In this document: piece after piece, positions 1-7,962 of the stretch | Layout of the letters: the number at the start of each line of letters is the position of its first letter | Numbering within the stretch: position 1 is the first letter of the stretch | NCBI GenBank assembly: GCA_046538945.1 | Contig: JBKHHW010000031.1 | Location: 1 to 25,590 of the forward strand | Length of the DNA: 25,590 nt | Direction of reading: 5' to 3' | Origin: JAEZKC01 sp046538945 | GTDB taxonomy: Bacteria; Fibrobacterota; Chitinivibrionia; Chitinivibrionales; Chitinispirillaceae | Translations under genes and position numbers: made by a program | The notes under the pieces: model-generated | What the model saw: only the letters and a program-made list of their open reading frames with translations | What the model was told of the DNA's origin: nothing | Database searches by the model: none

Positions 1-1391
1 AGTTTGTTGGATATTTTCCTCCCCCCAACACTCATAATCACTTTGTAGAGTCCGTTGGCAACCGGCCTGCTGTCCTGACCGCTTCCATCCCACATCAATT
101 CGTACGTTCCACCGGTTCTGTGTTCCTTCTGAAGACTGCGCACCAGTCTGCCCCGTGTGGTGTAGATTGCAAATCTGACCAGATTAGTCCTCTTCAGCAG
201 TTCCGAAGGCAAACTGTAGCTGATTTTCACTCCCTGTCTGGACTTGTCCATACCTCCCTGGAGGGCAAGAGTCTTGACCGCGGCAGAAGCTCTGTTCTGA
301 GGCGTCACTGCAGGGGTTATGGGAGAGGAGAGTGTCAGCGGGTGAGGATACCTGTAGGGGACGTATTCCTCGCAGGCGCTCAGAAAATAATCCCGATTGA
401 GCTTCACCGTCTGTGGATGACGGTTGTAGACCTCCGCCTCATCGCCGTTATAGGTATTGTTCCAGATGTGGAGCTGTCTGATCTGGTCCACACAGGGATA
501 ATTGCTGCAGCTTCCATCCCGCCCCTCGTACAGAAGGTGAATGGGAGAAACCAGACTTCCCTCCATCACATTGTTGAAAACCACCCCGTCTCCACCTCTG
601 AAATTCATTCCGGCCCAGCGGTGACCGATCTGGAAATGATTTTCGTACACTTCGTAGCTTCTGCTGCCCCGTGGCCAGTAGAACTTGTTCCCATGAGCAT
701 CCACCACATTTCCATTTATGTGTCCGTCCTTCACCCGGTTGTAACGGAACACATACCGGGAACCATTGTTGGAGGCGATATGATGAACTCTGGTGGGATC
801 ATCCACATGAATCTGCTCAAAATAATTGTCCTCCACATATACTGCTTCCTTGCTTCCCAGAGTCAGAGGCCGCTCCCAGGCAGCATCACCGTCTCCGAAA
901 ATCACCACCGCTGTGGGTTCGTTGTCGATAAAAGTATTGTGATCGATCACTCCTCTGGTATTTCCGTGAATTTCAATAGCCCTGTCATTGAGCCGTATGA
1001 AAGAGTTGTCATAAATACGGAAATCCTTGCAGTGATTGGTAAGTTTTATGCCTCTGGACATGGTGGGTGAAATTCCCTCGATGGTTAGACCCGTTAGCAC
1101 AAAGCGTTCACCATTCGAGCAGTTCACGTTGAACATCCAGGAACTGCTTGAGTGGGTTCTGCGCAGAGTCGTCTTGTCGCGCCCCGCGCCCATGATAGTA
1201 ATACCCCCCGGAACCGAAACGCCATTGTTGAAAACGAAATTACCGGCAGGAATTTTGACCGTATCCCCTATCCGGGCATCGTTCAGAGCCGTCTGCACAT
1301 CAGTGCGAGAGCCGCTCCGGGCATTCACTATCCTTGCCTGTGAAGAGAAAGCCGTAACCAGCAAAATAAGAATCATCCATTTGAAACGCAT
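1..1391 (-). CDS. Secreted right-handed beta-helix protein with C-terminal FlgD-like/sorting domain (3' end off window)
   Basis: The frame runs from an ATG at 1391 to the window edge, giving 463 visible codons and no stop. An AAGGAG lies 11 nt upstream. The first ~20 residues (MRFKWMILILLVTAFSSQA) form a typical Sec signal peptide. Residues ~25-370 contain short N/D-rich strands with G-N-N/D-N turns, as in pectate-lyase-like parallel beta-helices, including HHIASNNGSRYVFRYN and FRGGDGVVFNN. From about residue 375 the sequence changes to an Ig-like fold (VRFAIYTTRGRLVRSL, then ELMWDGSGQDSRPVANGLYKVIM), the pattern of FlgD-like or type-IX-like C-terminal sorting domains. It is a clear paralogue of the gene at 1723-2796, which lacks this extension. 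Last in the visible glycan operon, it may cut, epimerise or bind the exported polymer; that role is inferred from context. I see no diagnostic catalytic triad. Confidence 0.85.
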   Translation of the reverse strand, partial: MRFKWMILILLVTAFSSQARIVNARSGSRTDVQTALNDARIGDTVKIPAGNFVFNNGVSVPGGITIMGAGRDKTTLRRTHSSSSWMFNVNCSNGERFVLTGLTIEGISPTMSRGIKLTNHCKDFRIYDNSFIRLNDRAIEIHGNTRGVIDHNTFIDNEPTAVVIFGDGDAAWERPLTLGSKEAVYVEDNYFEQIHVDDPTRVHHIASNNGSRYVFRYNRVKDGHINGNVVDAHGNKFYWPRGSRSYEVYENHFQIGHRWAGMNFRGGDGVVFNNVMEGSLVSPIHLLYEGRDGSCSNYPCVDQIRQLHIWNNTYNGDEAEVYNRHPQTVKLNRDYFLSACEEYVPYRYPHPLTLSSPITPAVTPQNRASAAVKTLALQGGMDKSRQGVKISYSLPSELLKRTNLVRFAIYTTRGRLVRSLQKEHRTGGTYELMWDGSGQDSRPVANGLYKVIMSVGGRKISNK

Positions 1392-1722
1392 ACTAAATAC
1401 TACTCCTTTTTTCCGGCGTGCACTGCTCCCCCATGTCAATTGCGGCGACAATTAGATCCTAACGCTGCCACCTTTCAACAGCTAAACAGGTGAATTTCCA
1501 TTTGAGCCGGAATTTTTATCTGTTCGAAGCCATGAAAACTACAGACTTCCGAAAGCGTTGCAGAAGAAGAACTGCTCTAAGAGAAACTGCAAAAAACTCC
1601 GCCTGCCCCGTTTCTCTGCTTCAATAAAGCTGTAGTGAACCACTGAAACTAAAACTACCACTAACTCTCAAGAATAGACCAATGTCTCTATTGCTGGACT
1701 ACATCTCTTCTCCTTTCTCCAT
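1392..1722. other. 331-bp gap between the two beta-helix genes
   Basis: No convincing gene is present. On the minus strand, just after the stop of the upstream gene, a Shine-Dalgarno-like AAAGGAG precedes a start-stop ATG-TAG. A TTGACA hexamer (1439-1434, minus strand) lies about 45 nt before the downstream ATG, but no -10 box follows at proper spacing. An 8-bp inverted repeat AGAGAAAC/GTTTCTCT (1580-1587, 1610-1617) flanks a GC-rich loop without a U-tract. The gap is long for this otherwise compact operon, so a separate weak promoter or a processing site is possible. Confidence 0.5.
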
Positions 1723-2796
1723 CTACTCATCAGCCCTGAGTGGATGAGGATAAGTGTAAGGTTCGTAATCCGGACGCTTCAACAGCCAGTAGTCCCTGTT
1801 CTTCTTGAGAACGTTCTCATGGCGCACGTACAGCCGGACTTCCTGACCATTATAGGTGTTATTCCAAATATACAACTCCCGTATCTGATCTTCGCAAGGA
1901 TATGTGCAGTTCCCGTCACCATTTCTACCCTCGTGCATCAGATGAATGGGTGAAACGAAACTGCCCATGAACCTGTTATCAAATATAACACCATCACCAC
2001 CCCGGATGTTAATTCCTGCCCACCTGTGCACAGCGGTGACCGTATTGCCGTATATTTCGTAGCTCCTGCTACCTCTCTCCCAACCGAATTTGTTCCCGTG
2101 AGCATCAATTGAATGAGAGGCCATCTTTCCGTCCTGGATTTTATTGTACCTGAAAACGTATCTCGATCCATTGTTCGAAGCGATGTGATGTGCGCTGTGT
2201 TTATTGGGGATGCTGCTCTGTGAAAAGAAATTGTCCTCGACATACACCGCGTCTTCAGTGCCCAGAGAAAGCTCCACGTTCCATTCCTGGTTTCCCCTGC
2301 CGTATACAACTACTGCAGTGGGCCAGTTGTCGATGAAGGTGTTCTGGCAGATGACCCCCCTGCCGCCATCTCTGATCTCGATCGCTCGCTTCGACAAATT
2401 CTCAAACCTGCAGTTGTCGATCATGAAATCGACTGCTCCGTTGTGTATGAAAATTCCCGGGGTGGTGCTGTGGCGGCTTCCCTCGAATGAAACAGCTGAT
2501 ATTCTGAATGGAAATCTGTGGTAACCGTCGATACGGAAAAACCACGAGTTTTTACTGGAATTTTTGGCTCTGCGGAAGATTGTCTTGTTTCTGCCCGCCC
2601 CCAGTAAGATAATTCCCTTGGGAATATCCACTTCACCTGAAAAAAAATATTCCCCGGCAGGAATTTTGACCGTATCCAGATTTTTACATTTGTTCACAGC
2701 CAGCTGAATATCGCTATCGGTACTGCCCGACACCACAAAAGTTGCACAATCAGCAGAAATAATTCCAAGAAGAACAAGAATCGCAATCTTTTTCAT
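1723..2796 (-). CDS. Secreted right-handed parallel beta-helix protein
   Basis: The product has 357 residues and starts at an ATG preceded by GAGGGG six bases upstream. An N-terminal hydrophobic stretch (MKKIAILVLLGIISA, residues 1-15) looks like a Sec signal peptide. A cysteine follows at 17, but the preceding residues are not a good lipobox. Residues ~20-315 are built of short beta-helix coils (LLGAGRNKTIFRR 65-76, HHIASNNGSRYVFRYN 203-218, RGGDGVIFDN 265-274, YIWNNTYNG 309-317). The fold matches pectate-lyase/polysaccharide-lyase-like helices, but no family-specific catalytic residues can be assigned. It shares long blocks with the downstream gene (1-1391) but ends right after the helix (…YPHPLRADE), without the C-terminal Ig/sorting domain. 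It lies 33 bp downstream of the flippase gene. The likely role is periplasmic or extracellular processing of the operon's polysaccharide (inference). Confidence 0.85.
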   Translation of the reverse strand: MKKIAILVLLGIISADCATFVVSGSTDSDIQLAVNKCKNLDTVKIPAGEYFFSGEVDIPKGIILLGAGRNKTIFRRAKNSSKNSWFFRIDGYHRFPFRISAVSFEGSRHSTTPGIFIHNGAVDFMIDNCRFENLSKRAIEIRDGGRGVICQNTFIDNWPTAVVVYGRGNQEWNVELSLGTEDAVYVEDNFFSQSSIPNKHSAHHIASNNGSRYVFRYNKIQDGKMASHSIDAHGNKFGWERGSRSYEIYGNTVTAVHRWAGINIRGGDGVIFDNRFMGSFVSPIHLMHEGRNGDGNCTYPCEDQIRELYIWNNTYNGQEVRLYVRHENVLKKNRDYWLLKRPDYEPYTYPHPLRADE

Positions 2797-2829
2797 CCTT
2801 TTCCCCTCTGTATAGATGGCATAAATCGG

Positions 2830-4395
2830 TTAGTCGGTGTTTTTTTCTTGCGCTTTCTTCTTCTTACCCGGCCTGAACAGCATCAGAAGGTTCCAGTTGT
2901 CCTTAAGAGGCTTAAAACTGCCGTACAGGGCCACAACTGAAGAGAGGTACAGTGCCGCAAACAGCACAGATGCAACGGCGAGCCGGAAAAACACCTGCAT
3001 CGAACCCAAAAACATTGCAGCATACCAGGTGAGCACGCCCGCAATGGCGGCGGCCGCAAAATATCTCCAAACACCTGAGACAAGTTCCCGCGTTGAAAGC
3101 TTCACCGGCCGTCCTGCATAGAGAAGCGCCGGGCAGGTCAGCAGATACAGGCTGATTGTGTAGCCGGCGGCCACTCCCAATGTTCCGAAAGGTAGACCCG
3201 CCACAAAAAAGAGTCCCATAATAGCCGATCCAACAACGCCCCACCAGAACCATCTGTCCGATCTTCCCAACGAGATGTGAAGCCAGCCCTGAGTGGCATA
3301 CATGATCTGCATCCCGGCCCCCAGCCCCAGCACCGAAAATATCTCTGCAGCCTTGTCCCACTGAGGCCCCAGAAGAAGCAGTATGATATCATCCCCCAAG
3401 GCGGCCAGAAATGTGCTCATCGGCATACCCACGAAAGAAAGAAGGGAAATGGCCCTGATGAAATAAGCCCGGTACTTTTCAGGATCATTTCTCAGCTTGG
3501 TGAGAGTAGTGACCGCAACGCTCTGAAGCGGTATCGAGAACTGATTGACCGGAAGGACAAAAAGGTGATAAGCCTTGTGGTAGAATCCAAGTGCAACCGG
3601 CCCCCTGGCCCATCCTATAAGCGCTTTATCCAGGTTACGGGCGAAATAGTTCACCAGATAAAAACCCATGGTGTTGGCACCAAAACGGATCAATCCCCTT
3701 ACTTCTGAACCGCGTACGGGCATTCCCGGCCTCCAGGTGCAGAACAGCCACATTCCGGCAAAATTTATAACCGAAAGCGCTACCGGTCTGGCAACCAGTG
3801 CCCAGTAACCGAAACCGCCCAGAGCCATCGCCACCGCCACGGAAATGCTCCCCAAGGCAGCGGCGATTTCAATTTTGGCGATGTCGGAGAACTGCATGTT
3901 ACGTCTGAGAAGGGCAAGGTGCTGAGTTGAAAACCCCGCGAAAATAAACGATAGTGAGGAAACGGCAATAATCAGCTGCAGTTTGGGCTCGTCGTAGAAC
4001 CTGGCGACCAGAGGCGAAATGGCGACAATCAACAGCAGAATAACAACAGAAAAAAGCACATTTATCCAAAAAAGAGTGCTTACCTGCTTGTGATTTATCT
4101 TCGGACTCTGAACCGTGGCATCCGAAAGGCCCAGATCCTTGAAGAGGACAAAAAATCCGGTAATCGTAAGTACCATCGCAAGCAGACCGAAATCCTCTGG
4201 AGACAGAATCCTGGCCAGAACAATGGTTCCGACCGTATGCACCAAAAAATTGACCGCGCGGGCGAAGACGACTTTACCGCCACCTTTCACCGCGCGGGAT
4301 TTCAGACTACCCTTCAGATGCTCCGTCTCGAAATATCTGTTTTCACTCTGCTTCTGGCCTGTACCGCTACGGCTGCTCAGCAGAGTTTGATCCAT
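2830..4395 (-). CDS. Wzx-type polysaccharide flippase (WzxC/TuaB-like, MOP superfamily)
   Basis: This 521-residue polytopic membrane protein has about a dozen hydrophobic segments. The N-terminal block (GTIVLARILSPEDFGLLAMV, then FKDLGLSDATVQ) is the signature of polysaccharide_synt-type flippases of the WzxC/TuaB branch of COG2244. Such proteins move undecaprenyl-PP-linked repeat units across the inner membrane. A TTG at 4422 could extend the frame, overlapping the upstream gene by 20 bp. I chose the ATG at 4395 because it gives a 7-bp gap and the GGGTGA of the upstream stop acts as its ribosome-binding site, suggesting translational coupling. The C-terminal tail is strongly basic (GKKKKAQEKN), consistent with a cytoplasmic end. 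It is embedded among glycosyltransferases and a polymerase, which supports a Wzx/Wzy-dependent pathway. Confidence 0.92.
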   Translation of the reverse strand: MDQTLLSSRSGTGQKQSENRYFETEHLKGSLKSRAVKGGGKVVFARAVNFLVHTVGTIVLARILSPEDFGLLAMVLTITGFFVLFKDLGLSDATVQSPKINHKQVSTLFWINVLFSVVILLLIVAISPLVARFYDEPKLQLIIAVSSLSFIFAGFSTQHLALLRRNMQFSDIAKIEIAAALGSISVAVAMALGGFGYWALVARPVALSVINFAGMWLFCTWRPGMPVRGSEVRGLIRFGANTMGFYLVNYFARNLDKALIGWARGPVALGFYHKAYHLFVLPVNQFSIPLQSVAVTTLTKLRNDPEKYRAYFIRAISLLSFVGMPMSTFLAALGDDIILLLLGPQWDKAAEIFSVLGLGAGMQIMYATQGWLHISLGRSDRWFWWGVVGSAIMGLFFVAGLPFGTLGVAAGYTISLYLLTCPALLYAGRPVKLSTRELVSGVWRYFAAAAIAGVLTWYAAMFLGSMQVFFRLAVASVLFAALYLSSVVALYGSFKPLKDNWNLLMLFRPGKKKKAQEKNTD

Positions 4396-4402
4396 GCCTG
4401 AT

Positions 4403-5563
4403 TCACCCGAGTTTTGAGGCAAGATGCACCAGTCCTTTGTACATTGTGGCTTGTCCCCAATGCAGCATGGGAGTTTTCGCTTTGATTCCCGGAAGCTGAC
4501 GGAAGTAGAAATAACCTGCCCTGTCCTGCATATTGTTTATGGTCCAGGTTGCCACCTTCACACTCAGATCCAGTGATTCCGCATCCTCTTCCGAAAAGTA
4601 GGCCAGAGTGTCGATAGCCTGACTGGCGCACTGAATATCCACCGGGTACACCCGGTTGTGATAATACTTCGGCCTGCCGCTCTTCTCGAAAAAATTGTTC
4701 TTGAAGTATTCGAAGCCTTTTTTCAGATGATCCCTGTAGTCCTTGTCCCCCGTGCAGTCATTGTAACACTTGAGACTGTCCAGGTTATAAGCTGTGTGGA
4801 AATTGTCAATCCAGTGAGTGTTTTCACCCTCGCCATACCACCAGGAACCGTCGCTGCGCTGTCGTGAACAGCTGTACTCCATTGCCGATTTTGCCACTTT
4901 GAGCATTGATTTGTCGCCGGTAATGCTTGCGGTGCGGGCAAGCATGGCCGCACCCAGCATATTTGAATTATGAATCGAACTCTGGGTGTAGGCCACATAA
5001 CTGAGACAATCCCCCCTGGGAGTCTTCTCCCGGGGAAGGTCAAGAATCCATCCGCATATGCTCTTGGCGATTTCCAGAAATCGTCTCTCCCCCGTTTCCT
5101 CATAGGTATCAAGAAACGCCTGCCCTATGAGGCTGGACCACACGATTATGGGTTCGTGCCTGGGGAGGCGCCCGGCGCGGCTGGTGAAATCGAAATGGTT
5201 GCCCCAGCTGTGCTTTTCATATCCTGGGGCTTTGTTCTTGTCCAGCCAATCAAGGCAGGAAACCGCCTTTTGTATGTAGAGTGGATCGTTGTTGGTCCTG
5301 TACCTCCTCACATACCCCCAGGCCATGTATCCTCGTCCCTTGGTGGAATCCTTGCGGCTCACTCCCAGAACAGGCCTGAGATTCACCGGACTCTGACGCA
5401 CAAGCTGCTGAAGCAGCCTCTCGGCAAACACATTGCCCATAGTAAGTGGTTTTACAACTGAGGACAAGCCGTCGAAGGGTTCGTACCCCCTGTAGTTCTG
5501 CTTTTCCACCCACTTCTCCACCCTGTCGACACTGGTTTCAATTATTGCTTTTGTCGTGTTCAC
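4403..5563 (-). CDS. Alpha/alpha-toroid (six-hairpin glycosidase-like) protein of the glycan operon
   Basis: The product has 386 residues, no signal peptide and no membrane segment. Repeated amphipathic helix pairs such as YIQKAVSCLDWLDKNK, FLEIAKSICGWILD and MLKVAKSAMEYSCSRQ are typical of six-hairpin/alpha-alpha toroid enzymes and terpenoid-cyclase-like folds. Conserved-looking acidic and aromatic residues sit between hairpins (GSWWYGEGENTHWIDNFHTAY). A GTG at 5575 directly after the upstream stop is possible. The second GTG, at 5563, has GGAGG five bases before it, so I use that one; the gap from the upstream gene is then 12 bp. Members of this superfamily hydrolyse, epimerise or lyse sugars. 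Substrate and activity cannot be read from the sequence. The predicted cytoplasmic location makes it odd for a polymer-degrading enzyme. Confidence 0.75.
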   Translation of the reverse strand: MNTTKAIIETSVDRVEKWVEKQNYRGYEPFDGLSSVVKPLTMGNVFAERLLQQLVRQSPVNLRPVLGVSRKDSTKGRGYMAWGYVRRYRTNNDPLYIQKAVSCLDWLDKNKAPGYEKHSWGNHFDFTSRAGRLPRHEPIIVWSSLIGQAFLDTYEETGERRFLEIAKSICGWILDLPREKTPRGDCLSYVAYTQSSIHNSNMLGAAMLARTASITGDKSMLKVAKSAMEYSCSRQRSDGSWWYGEGENTHWIDNFHTAYNLDSLKCYNDCTGDKDYRDHLKKGFEYFKNNFFEKSGRPKYYHNRVYPVDIQCASQAIDTLAYFSEEDAESLDLSVKVATWTINNMQDRAGYFYFRQLPGIKAKTPMLHWGQATMYKGLVHLASKLG

Positions 5564-5575
5564 GGCGTCCTCCAC

Positions 5576-6511
5576 TTAAGTAGTTGCACTTTGAGTTTTG
5601 CTGTATGCTGACTTTCTGTTCCTATTCCAAACCTTTCCGACAATGGACCTTAGACGCCTCATCTGCTCGGCTCTGTGAAACTGTATCAGATCATTTGAAA
5701 GCGGACGCTCCATCCGGGTAACCACCCCGTTCATGTAACCAAGAAACAGGAAAACACCTCCCATCAGATAAGGCGGACGGGTCATCTGAAAACAGCACCT
5801 GAAAAGCTGCCACAGCGGGTGTCCTCCCAGATAATAGTCCTTCACCCCGTGACGGTAACGGGACATGAGAAGACCGCCGTTTCCGGTGCCCATGGAGCGG
5901 TGATGGCGAAATACTTTGTCGGTAAAGGTTCGGGTCTGCCATCCCATCATGCGCGCGGTGGTGACCGCAGCCCAGTCTATACCGCCACCCTTTATGGGAG
6001 TGTAGCCGCCGATCTGTTCAAAGCACTCTCTGCGGAACAGTTGACAGGCTCCGGAAACATGGCTCTGGTCCATGTAGTCGTGGTCATACACCAGTTTCTC
6101 CCCCTCCACAAAAGGGGTACCAATCACTCCCAACTGCCGGTTGTTCTGGAATTTATCCAACAGATACTCGAAATAGTCTGGGTCGAAGGAAATATCCGCA
6201 TCCAGGTTGCCTATAACATCGTATTTACACCCTACAAGCCTGCTGTAGCCGGCATTGAAAGAATGCACTTTAGCCGCAAACTGCCTGTCCAGATGTTCGG
6301 GCATGTTCACCAGCTCAATCCAGTCATGTCTGCGGGTGTATCGCTGCACAATCTCTCCGGTTCTGTCTGCGGACCCGTCGTTTACAATTACCCAACGTTT
6401 GGGCAATACTGTCTGGGCCAACACGGACTGAATCGTCTTTTCAATGAAATCCTCTTCATTTCGAGCCGGAGTAACCAGCACGTACTTGAGATCCTTCCAC
6501 CTCAGCTCCAT
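5576..6511 (-). CDS. Family 2 glycosyltransferase (GT-A fold)
   Basis: The product has 311 residues. The N-terminal GT2 nucleotide-binding half is plain: YVLVTPARNEEDFIEKTI at 10-27, VIVNDGSADRT at 41-51, and the metal-binding D-x-D in GNLDADISF (D104, D106). A later GGY…GIDWAAVTTARMMGW segment corresponds to the acceptor-side ED-type motif of the family. A moderately hydrophobic stretch (YLMGGVFLFLGYMNGVV, ~248-264) may contact the membrane. A GTG at 6547 is in frame, but the ATG at 6511 has AAAGGGGA seven bases upstream and begins just before the first beta strand, so it is preferred. It sits between the polymerase and toroid genes and probably adds one sugar of the repeat unit from a nucleotide-sugar donor. 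Donor and linkage are unknown. Confidence 0.9.
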   Translation of the reverse strand: MELRWKDLKYVLVTPARNEEDFIEKTIQSVLAQTVLPKRWVIVNDGSADRTGEIVQRYTRRHDWIELVNMPEHLDRQFAAKVHSFNAGYSRLVGCKYDVIGNLDADISFDPDYFEYLLDKFQNNRQLGVIGTPFVEGEKLVYDHDYMDQSHVSGACQLFRRECFEQIGGYTPIKGGGIDWAAVTTARMMGWQTRTFTDKVFRHHRSMGTGNGGLLMSRYRHGVKDYYLGGHPLWQLFRCCFQMTRPPYLMGGVFLFLGYMNGVVTRMERPLSNDLIQFHRAEQMRRLRSIVGKVWNRNRKSAYSKTQSATT

Positions 6512-6630
6512 CGCTTTCCCCTTTCCAAAACCTATTTTCAGCTGCACGCGACAGCGCCATAATCAAGAAACGACATCCTGTCTCAAGATACCCTGTTGCA
6601 AGTAACATGCCTTGCCTTCACAGGCCCCTC

Positions 6631-7959
6631 TCATGCATTCTCATCAACTTCACCCTCCGGCTCCAGATCCCCCTCTTCTTCAGAAGAAGACTGCTGCATA
6701 GCCTCAGTCTCCCGCCGCGATTCAGGATCGTTCATGGCCATGATCAGAAAGGTGAACCAGAGAAGAGACGTGGGCTTGGCGAAACTGCTTTCGGCTATGT
6801 TGTAGATCACCACCATGAGAATGATCACCAGACGGAACTTGCCGAATTCACTTCCCCGGGAAATCTCCCGGAAGCTGCTCCTGATTCCCCATAGCACCAG
6901 CATTACGACCAGAAAAAGGCCTATGAATCCAATATCCACGAACACATCGATATAGCCGTTGTGAGCCTGGGCCGGATGCCAGTTGAAGATATCCCAGAGA
7001 TTATGGGAGAAATCCCCCAGCCAGAAATTCCCGTACCCCGACCCCAGAAACGGATGCTGCATTCCGATTCTTATCACCTCAACCCACAAATCGGTTCTTC
7101 CGGTCAGTGTAGCATCCCGCCCCGTTGTGCTGAGCACCAGTTCGAAAATGGAAGTGTGAAGGAAGAATTCTAGAATGACCTCCCCGATGAATGCCGTAAC
7201 CAGAACGGAGCAGAATCCCACCACAAGTACCTTGGCGTTTTTCAGACGCGAAAGGGCAACAAACATCGCTGTGCCTGTCAGAAAGACCAGAATTGAGGTT
7301 TTGCTGCTTGCGGTCCCCGAGCCGCCAAGAAGCCATAAGGCCCCGATAACTATCGGAATGTCGAAATAGCTCCATTTTCTGCGCAGGAATTGCCACACGA
7401 AAAACAGCAGACTGAGAGTGACCAGCTGGCCCAGACTATTCTTATGCGTGGTCACTCCTACCCACATCTCCATGTCACCGGTAAAGTCATAAGCCACACC
7501 TATCTCACGGAAGTACTTTACAAGCATAACAGAAAGCGGAACCAGAACGTATGCGAACCTGCGCACCATCCAGTTGTAGGCGGCCGGCACGTCAGATTCG
7601 GTTACCACCACCAGCACCATCAGTATATCTCCCAGAGCTCTGGCCCATCGCCTGATAGAGATGTCCGGAAAATCGGACCAGAGAAGACTGGAGAGCATAT
7701 ACACGAACAGCAGAACTACCCATATGTTGTGTCTGATGAAATAGATCAGATCGAAACGGCGCCACAACAATACCAGAACTCCCAGAAACTCCAGAGCCAG
7801 AAAAAAGTTGCGGTCGTAGGGATTTCCCGTCATGAAGTCGTCTGCAGCCATGGTCAACTGAGGATCCAACCAGTAGGCAAGGCTCCTCGAGCCGCACCTG
7901 AGCATCCAGAGCAGCGGAAGCCACATGGCCACAGACACTTTTTTCTTCTCTCCAAGCAT
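6631..7959 (-). CDS. O-antigen ligase / Wzy-type polysaccharide polymerase (ExoQ-like)
   Basis: This polytopic membrane protein has 442 residues and about ten hydrophobic segments. A large extracytoplasmic loop lies between ~280 and 335 and contains TGRTDLW (286-292), HPFLGSGYGNFW (302-313) and AHNGYID (332-338). These are the hallmark motifs of the PF04932 O-antigen ligase/polymerase superfamily, including ExoQ. In an operon with a Wzx flippase, block polymerisation of lipid-linked repeats is the natural role; a ligase function is not excluded. The ATG at 7959 has AAGGGG six bases upstream. A GTG at 7962, directly abutting the preceding TAA, is less likely. The last ~30 residues form an unusual highly acidic tail (SSSEEEGDLEPEGEVDE). 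A 119-bp gap precedes the GT2 gene and shows no clear element. Confidence 0.88.
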   Translation of the reverse strand: MLGEKKKVSVAMWLPLLWMLRCGSRSLAYWLDPQLTMAADDFMTGNPYDRNFFLALEFLGVLVLLWRRFDLIYFIRHNIWVVLLFVYMLSSLLWSDFPDISIRRWARALGDILMVLVVVTESDVPAAYNWMVRRFAYVLVPLSVMLVKYFREIGVAYDFTGDMEMWVGVTTHKNSLGQLVTLSLLFFVWQFLRRKWSYFDIPIVIGALWLLGGSGTASSKTSILVFLTGTAMFVALSRLKNAKVLVVGFCSVLVTAFIGEVILEFFLHTSIFELVLSTTGRDATLTGRTDLWVEVIRIGMQHPFLGSGYGNFWLGDFSHNLWDIFNWHPAQAHNGYIDVFVDIGFIGLFLVVMLVLWGIRSSFREISRGSEFGKFRLVIILMVVIYNIAESSFAKPTSLLWFTFLIMAMNDPESRRETEAMQQSSSEEEGDLEPEGEVDENA

Positions 7960-7962
7960 CAC

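Noticed and set aside
1434..1439. TTGACA hexamer as promoter for the first beta-helix gene
   Set aside because: No -10-like sequence occurs 16-18 bp downstream on the minus strand.
1696..1722. Mini-ORF (MEKGEEM) and start-stop ATG-TAG after the second beta-helix gene
   Set aside because: Purine-rich sequence easily produces such patterns; no further support.
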